19,550 nucleotides of DNA from JAISFI01 sp031553775 (GTDB taxonomy: Bacteria > Bacteroidota > Bacteroidia > Bacteroidales > Azobacteroidaceae). Of the stretch, positions 15,267-19,550 are shown piece after piece; positions within the stretch are counted from its first letter, which is position 1; each line of letters starts with the position of its first letter. The position numbers and the translations under genes are program-made. Location of the stretch: positions 1 through 19,550 of the forward strand of contig JAVBLA010000045.1 in NCBI GenBank assembly GCA_031553775.1, written 5' to 3'. Under the pieces are notes generated by a model. That model did no database searches and was not told the DNA's origin. It was given only the letters and a program-made list of their open reading frames with translations.

Positions 15267-16400
15267 ATGAAGATATATAATCTTATAGGATTTCTGTTTC
15301 TTGTAGTTTGTAATTTTCAACAGACATTTTCGCAAGTGACTATCGGAGACAGCGGTAAGGTTCCTGCCGAATATTCCTTGCTTCAGCTGGAAAAAACAGA
15401 ACAATTAGGTGGTTTCAGACTGCCACGGCTTACGCAGCAGGATCGTGATGCTTTGAAAGTTGATCTAAATAGTAAGCCATTAGATGAAAGAACTGCCGCC
15501 AATGGCCTGGTTGTATATAATATCGAAACCGGATTGATGGAATATTGGACCGGAACAGACTGGAAAACACTTGAATCGTCTCAGATCAGGCTTCTGACGG
15601 AAAACGGTGTGACTGCAATCGATCCTCTTCAGGGTGGATTGAAACTTGGGGGACAACTGAATAAAGAAACTACGTTGAGTCTCAATGGTAACAATTTAAA
15701 TGTTGAATCGATTGGCGGAGATGATAAATTTATTGTCTCTGATGCTACCGGTGGAGACCAGACTTTTTCTGTTTCAAATGGAAATGTCGGAGTTGGGACA
15801 TCCGATCCGCAGGCAAAAGTCGATATCCGGAATACGGATAGCACCTTGCCCGGATTACGTATCAGTAATTCTAATGAGAAGGCAGGGTATGTATTGGTTT
15901 CCGATCAATCGGGGAATGCTACATGGAGACCATTGAAACCTTTATCTTCGGTAATCTACGGAACAATAAATAACAGCGCAATATATGGAGGAGACGGTAA
16001 TGTGAATACTAATGTTACAACAAATCCCTTACGATTAACCAAAGGAAAGTGGCTGGTTGTCGCAAAATATAGCGCACGTGTAGATGATAGAGTCGGTCAG
16101 GGAAGCAATCCGCATACGTATTATAGTTACATAGGACTTTCAAAATCCAATTCCCCGATTGGGGGTTTAACTTCTGTTTCTATGACTGGATCTTTGCCTT
16201 CACAAACGCGCTATACACCCCCTTCCGGAGATAATGCAAATTCATATTATGTAACACCTCAGATTTTTTATTTTGTAGAAGTGGAAGCCGAAGAAGAGTA
16301 TTATCATGTATTTGCCAATTCTTCCCGGTTCTTTAAGACCACTCCGGCGTATGGAGGATCTTATTTCTATGCATTGAGGATAGATGTAATTAATAATTAG
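15267..16400 (+). CDS. Secreted tail-fibre-like protein, paralogue 3
   Basis: 377 residues, 27 bp after paralogue 2 and last in the operon. Signal peptide 1-23 (ending TFSQ). N-terminal module QVTIGDSGKVPAEYSLLQLE, FRLPRLTQQDR, GLVVYNIETGLMEYWTGTDW. Stalk segment NGVTAIDPLQGGLKLGGQLN (113-132) with NGNNLNVE, then VGVGTSDPQAKVDIRN (about 174-189), the clearest phage-fibre-like motif of the three. The head begins NPLRLTKGKWLVVAKYSA (about 253-270), has a Ser/Asn/Tyr-rich variable middle, and ends GGSYFYALRIDV. A terminator follows directly, closing the operon. Confidence 0.7.
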   Translation: MKIYNLIGFLFLVVCNFQQTFSQVTIGDSGKVPAEYSLLQLEKTEQLGGFRLPRLTQQDRDALKVDLNSKPLDERTAANGLVVYNIETGLMEYWTGTDWKTLESSQIRLLTENGVTAIDPLQGGLKLGGQLNKETTLSLNGNNLNVESIGGDDKFIVSDATGGDQTFSVSNGNVGVGTSDPQAKVDIRNTDSTLPGLRISNSNEKAGYVLVSDQSGNATWRPLKPLSSVIYGTINNSAIYGGDGNVNTNVTTNPLRLTKGKWLVVAKYSARVDDRVGQGSNPHTYYSYIGLSKSNSPIGGLTSVSMTGSLPSQTRYTPPSGDNANSYYVTPQIFYFVEVEAEEEYYHVFANSSRFFKTTPAYGGSYFYALRIDVINN

Positions 16401-16419
16401 AGTTACCTGTATTGTTTTT

Positions 16420-16453
16420 CAGCCCCGGGAGTTCCTTCTTATTCCTGGGGCTG
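16420..16453 (+). terminator. Rho-independent terminator of the fibre operon
   Basis: Stem TCAGCCCCGGGA (16420-16431) with TCCTGGGGCTGA (16442-16453), one G-T pair, followed by TTTTATTT. It is 19 bp after the last stop and closely similar to the terminator at 7361-7397. Confidence 0.8.
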
Positions 16454-16523
16454 ATTTTATTTATGACTATCTGATAAAAAATGTAATGTTAATTTCAAAA
16501 TCAAAGTAATACTTTATTTTATT

Positions 16524-16558
16524 TTTGTGTTATCTTTATAATATGATACTATAATTTG
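16524..16558 (+). promoter_or_regulatory. Weak candidate promoter for the sigma factor gene
   Basis: TTTG at 16524-16527 and ATAATTTG at 16551-16558 resemble -33 and -7 elements, but the spacer is 23 bases and the -7 element has mismatches. It lies 14 bp upstream of the ATG at 16573. Confidence 0.25.
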
Positions 16559-16572
16559 TGCTTTGATCAGGA

Positions 16573-17109
16573 ATGAATTATAAAGATGAACATCTAATAC
16601 TGAAAATAAAGCAGGGTAGTTCTGATGCTTTCAGAACCTTGTTTTATATGCATAGTGCCAAATTGTATAATTGGTCATATAAAATCACGAAAAGTAAAGA
16701 AACCTCAGAAGATATTGTACAGGACTTTTTTATCCGGTATTGGGAAAAAAAAGAGTCTTTAGATTTCTATCCTTCTTTTTTGGCTTATGCCTATCGCTCC
16801 ATCTATAATGCGTCACTCAATTACCTGAGAGACAACGAAAGGTACGTCTATGGCTATGAGGTTACCCTAATGGGGATGTCTGAGGAGGATTCCCGGAGCG
16901 AAGAAGCTGAAGAATTGCAAAAACATTTATTAAACGCTATTAGTGAACTTCCCGAAAAATGCAGGAAGATTTTTGTAATGGCAACCCTTGAAAAGAAAAA
17001 ATACTCGGAGGTTGCCAGTAAATTCGGTATTTCCGTCAATACGGTGAAAGTACAGGTTTCCAAGGCTTACCGGATTATCCGGAAAAAGATCGGCGTTATT
17101 TTTTTCTGA
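16573..17109 (+). CDS. ECF-type RNA polymerase sigma factor (FecI-like)
   Basis: 178 residues. Region 2 spans about 20-88 (FRTLFYMHSAKLYNWSYKIT, EDIVQDFFIRYWEKKESL, FLAYAYRSIYNASLNYLRD), with the -10-binding helix recognisable. Region 4 spans about 122-172 (ISELPEKCRKIFVMATLE, YSEVASKFGISVNTVKVQVS), the -35-binding helix-turn-helix. Length and layout are typical of Bacteroidota sigma factors paired with FecR anti-sigma proteins. The FecR gene follows 58 bp later and a SusC-like receptor comes next, so it should switch on that receptor when the ligand is sensed at the outer membrane. Translation starts after an AGGA-like stretch at 16569-16572. Confidence 0.9.
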   Translation: MNYKDEHLILKIKQGSSDAFRTLFYMHSAKLYNWSYKITKSKETSEDIVQDFFIRYWEKKESLDFYPSFLAYAYRSIYNASLNYLRDNERYVYGYEVTLMGMSEEDSRSEEAEELQKHLLNAISELPEKCRKIFVMATLEKKKYSEVASKFGISVNTVKVQVSKAYRIIRKKIGVIFF

Positions 17110-17167
17110 AAAATGTGAACCGGGTAATACTTTACGTCTACCCTTGTGTTTGTAATAAAAAGCCAGT

Positions 17168-18346
17168 ATGCTAAAAGTGATTAAAAACGAATATGCAAAG
17201 TGGGAATTACTTGCAAGAGTACTTTCAGGAGAACTTCCGGAAGACGATCCTGTATTTAAGGCCTGGCTCGAGGAAGATGAAGATAATATCGTTTTATTTC
17301 AATCCCTGAAAGCAGAAAACGATGCCGATCTTTTATCGTTTGACCGGGATAAAGTATATAAAAGGATAACAGATGTGATTTTTAAAGATGAATCATTCAG
17401 AAAAAAAAGGATTTATCCTGTATGGCTGAAGTATGTATCCATACTTTTATTTGCTGTCTTCACATCTTCAGTGTTCTATTTTTGGAAGATATCTCCGGAG
17501 GATAATTCCCGTCTCACAGAAGACCAGCCGGTATCGCAGGAAATTAAGCCCGGTAAAAAAAAGGCCCAACTGTTCTTTCCCGACGGATCTTCCCTGCAAC
17601 TCAATGAGCAATTTGCCATCCGGAAGAAAGACGGGTTATCTATCGATAATGACACTTCCGGCAGGCTTACATACCAGAAACCGAAACATCTGTCTTCCGG
17701 TGCCGAATTATATACTATAGCGACCCCTGTGGGAGGGGAATACGAATTGAAATTATCGGATGGCACCCGGGTTTATCTGAATGCTGCTTCCGAAATTATT
17801 TTTCCGTCTTTTTTTGATGAAGATATACGCAAGATAAAATTGCGGGGAGAAGCTTATTTTGATGTGGCAAAGGATAAAAAACCGTTCATCGTTGAAACAG
17901 AAAATCTGGATATCCTGGTTTTGGGTACTACTTTTAACCTTTCGGCATATCCCGAAGAGGAGGGGGTGGTTACTACCCTGGTATCCGGAAAGGTAGAAAT
18001 GAAAACAAAATTCGATGGTTCTTCGTATGAAATGTCTCCGGGATATAATCTTGTTTTTGATAAGACCTTAAAGTCCGTGAAAAAATATAAGGTAGATACG
18101 GATATCTATACAGCATGGGTCCGCGGGGAATTTATTTTTAACAACCAGCCTTTGTCCGATATCATGAGGATCTTATCCCGGTGGTATGATTGTTCTATCG
18201 ACTATGAAGATCCTTCCATCCGGAATCTGAGATTTACCGGCAGTGTGGAAAAAAATCGTCCTTTGAAATATTTATTAAATCAAATAGAGTTTGTAACCAA
18301 TATAAAATTCAGGGAAGATGGAAATAAAATAATAGTACACAGATAA
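17168..18346 (+). CDS. FecR-family anti-sigma factor
   Basis: 392 residues. A cytoplasmic N-terminal sigma-binding part (1-80), one membrane helix (about 86-106, VWLKYVSILLFAVFTSSVFYFW), then a periplasmic FecR domain (about 180-280: TIATPVGGEYELKLSDGTRV, YLNAASEIIFPSFF, RGEAYFDVAKDKKPFIVET, VLGTTFNLSAY). The C-terminal domain (about 315-392) is of the DUF4974 type, from FIFNNQPLSDIMRILSRWYD to NKIIVHR. It holds the neighbouring sigma factor inactive until the receptor's N-terminal signalling domain reports ligand. The following gene supplies such an STN domain, completing the three-part circuit. Confidence 0.92.
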   Translation: MLKVIKNEYAKWELLARVLSGELPEDDPVFKAWLEEDEDNIVLFQSLKAENDADLLSFDRDKVYKRITDVIFKDESFRKKRIYPVWLKYVSILLFAVFTSSVFYFWKISPEDNSRLTEDQPVSQEIKPGKKKAQLFFPDGSSLQLNEQFAIRKKDGLSIDNDTSGRLTYQKPKHLSSGAELYTIATPVGGEYELKLSDGTRVYLNAASEIIFPSFFDEDIRKIKLRGEAYFDVAKDKKPFIVETENLDILVLGTTFNLSAYPEEEGVVTTLVSGKVEMKTKFDGSSYEMSPGYNLVFDKTLKSVKKYKVDTDIYTAWVRGEFIFNNQPLSDIMRILSRWYDCSIDYEDPSIRNLRFTGSVEKNRPLKYLLNQIEFVTNIKFREDGNKIIVHR

Positions 18347-18349
18347 AAA

Positions 18350-18375
18350 ACCGGCAGACGTGCAGGCCTGCCGGT
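18350..18375 (+). terminator. Hairpin after the FecR gene
   Basis: Stem ACCGGCAG (18350-18357) with CTGCCGGT (18368-18375), three bases after the stop codon. The downstream sequence is TGGGATTAAAA, without a T-run, so it may only attenuate transcription into the receptor gene or stabilise the upstream mRNA. Confidence 0.4.
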
Positions 18376-18457
18376 TGGGATTAAAAACCTACTTGTCCGT
18401 TTTGATACCTCTTCAAACAAGATCAAAAAGGGCTGAAATTTTTAATAATACAAAGTT

Positions 18458-19550
18458 ATGAAAAAAAAGAAAAAGGAGTTGCCGTTTGGGGCAGGAAAAA
18501 CACAAAAAAAACGATGTCGTATCATGAGATTAATTGTTTTGTACATCCTATTGGGCATCAGTAGTGTCTTCGCTAAGGAAAGTTATACGCAAACGGTAAA
18601 ACTGGATATGGATATGAAGAATACAACCCTCGAAGAGTTATTCAATGTTATCCAGAAGAAAACGGAGTTTGTGTTTTTTTATAACAATGACCAGGTAGAT
18701 GTCTCTAAAAAAGTCAGTGTCAAAGTAAGGGGGGCCAGTATCAACGAAGTATTGGATCAGGCCCTGAAAGGACTGTATGCTTATAAAATTGAAGACCGTT
18801 ATATCCTGATCAGCCGGAATCAGGATAAAAGCCGTAAAGTTGCTTCTGACCTGCAGTCGAAGATAGAAATCGAGGGAAAGGTAGTCGATATAGACGGGGA
18901 AGCCCTGATCGGAGTCAGCATTCTACTGCTCGGCAGCACTACCGGAACTATCACAGACAGCGAAGGCCGGTACCGTATATCCGTTCCGGACATAAACTCC
19001 AGGCTCCGGTTTTCTTATGTAGGTTATAATACACAGGAGATTTCGGTAGCAGGGCGGAAAACCATCGATGTAACCCTGGCGGAAACACCTCAGTCATTGG
19101 ATGAGATTGTCGTCATCGGTTATGGCGCCGTTAAAAAAAGCGATTTGACAGGATCTGTTTCCACTGTCAGGCTGGAAGATGTAAAGGATGTGCCGGTACC
19201 GCGTATCGACCAGATGTTACAGGGACGTATAGCAGGAGCGGAGATTGTATCTACCAGCGGGGAGCCGGGGGCCAATACTTCTATCAGGATCCGGGGTACC
19301 CGTTCTATTTCCGCCACAAACGAACCTTTATATGTTGTAGACGGGATGATGGATGCCATCACCGACCTGAACGACTTGAATCCGAGCGATATCGAGTCGA
19401 TCGAGGTACTGAAAGATGCTTCTTCCACTGCCATATACGGTTCCCGCGGAAGCAATGGGGTTATTATCATTACCACAAAATCAGGACGGACGGACAACCA
19501 GAACCGGTTTACTTTCCGCACCGATGTAGGGTTTTCCAAGATTCCCCGTT
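18458..19550 (+). CDS. SusC-like TonB-dependent receptor with STN signalling domain (partial at right edge)
   Basis: 364 codons are visible and the frame is open at the window edge. From the ATG at 18458 there is a long basic n-region (MKKKKKELPF...RCRIM), then a signal helix (LIVLYILLGISSVFA, ending near 39); an alternative ATG at 18524 gives a shorter signal. The STN domain is at about 44-121 (VKLDMDMKNTTLEELFNVIQ, then YKIEDRYILISR). The carboxypeptidase-regulatory-like domain is at about 136-207 (EGKVVDIDGEALIGVSILL, ITDSEGRYRISV, LRFSYVGY). The SusC-type plug starts near 214: LDEIVVIGYGAVKKSDLTGS, DQMLQGRIAGAEI, IRIRGTRSI, PLYVVDG, IEVLKDASSTAIYGSRGSNG. The STN domain should signal to the FecR/sigma pair just upstream. 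A SusD partner is expected beyond the edge. The substrate is not deducible. Confidence 0.9.
   Translation, partial: MKKKKKELPFGAGKTQKKRCRIMRLIVLYILLGISSVFAKESYTQTVKLDMDMKNTTLEELFNVIQKKTEFVFFYNNDQVDVSKKVSVKVRGASINEVLDQALKGLYAYKIEDRYILISRNQDKSRKVASDLQSKIEIEGKVVDIDGEALIGVSILLLGSTTGTITDSEGRYRISVPDINSRLRFSYVGYNTQEISVAGRKTIDVTLAETPQSLDEIVVIGYGAVKKSDLTGSVSTVRLEDVKDVPVPRIDQMLQGRIAGAEIVSTSGEPGANTSIRIRGTRSISATNEPLYVVDGMMDAITDLNDLNPSDIESIEVLKDASSTAIYGSRGSNGVIIITTKSGRTDNQNRFTFRTDVGFSKIPR

Noticed and set aside
13079..16400. A prophage or contractile injection system, based on the tail-fibre-like motifs
   Set aside because: Each protein has a signal peptide and no tail, sheath, baseplate or capsid genes are present, so these are exported cell-surface proteins.
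18347..18457. Riboswitch or regulatory RNA between the FecR and SusC-like genes
   Set aside because: Only a simple 8-bp hairpin is visible and nothing matches a known riboswitch layout.

Overview
The window looks like a chromosomal stretch from a member of the Bacteroidota, most likely a gut-type Bacteroidales. The evidence is a SusC-like TonB receptor preceded by an ECF sigma/FecR pair, a type IX secretion (T9SS) C-terminal sorting domain, an acidic lipoprotein export signal, promoters of the TAnnTTTG type, and an Arm/SAM5-type tyrosine recombinase. I cannot name the species.

Region 1 (1-2748) is the tail of an Rhs polymorphic-toxin locus. It holds the last part of an Rhs protein with a variable C-terminal tip, a translationally coupled putative immunity gene (ATGA overlap), an orphan zincin toxin tip carrying HELAH, and a secreted lysine-rich protein that may be its immunity partner. 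It ends in a remnant of an AraC-type HTH protein. The region is AT-rich and looks like an accumulation of displaced toxin cassettes.

Region 2 (2871-7397) is a two-gene unit: a TonB-dependent receptor (not SusC-type) and a surface lipoprotein of the right-handed beta-helix family. A short repeat sits between them and a strong terminator closes the unit.

Region 3 (7445-16453) is the most interesting part. A tyrosine recombinase with all catalytic residues (7667-8938) is followed immediately by a DNA segment (about 9012-10222) bounded by two near-identical sites in inverted orientation. The segment carries an AraC-family regulator and, at its left edge, a well-formed outward-facing promoter that now points leftward, away from the downstream operon. 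Inversion would place that promoter just upstream of the operon at 10640-16400. The operon encodes a T9SS-sorted surface protein, a small Pro/Gly-linked membrane protein and three paralogous secreted proteins that resemble phage tail fibres. I read this as a phase-variable surface-fibre locus, drawn here in what looks like the OFF orientation. Two closely similar terminators (7361-7397 and 16420-16453) bound the whole module.

Region 4 (16573-19550) is a standard cell-surface signalling and uptake unit: ECF sigma factor, FecR-type anti-sigma factor and the N-terminal third of a SusC-like receptor with an STN domain, cut by the window edge. No tRNA, rRNA or CRISPR array was seen.
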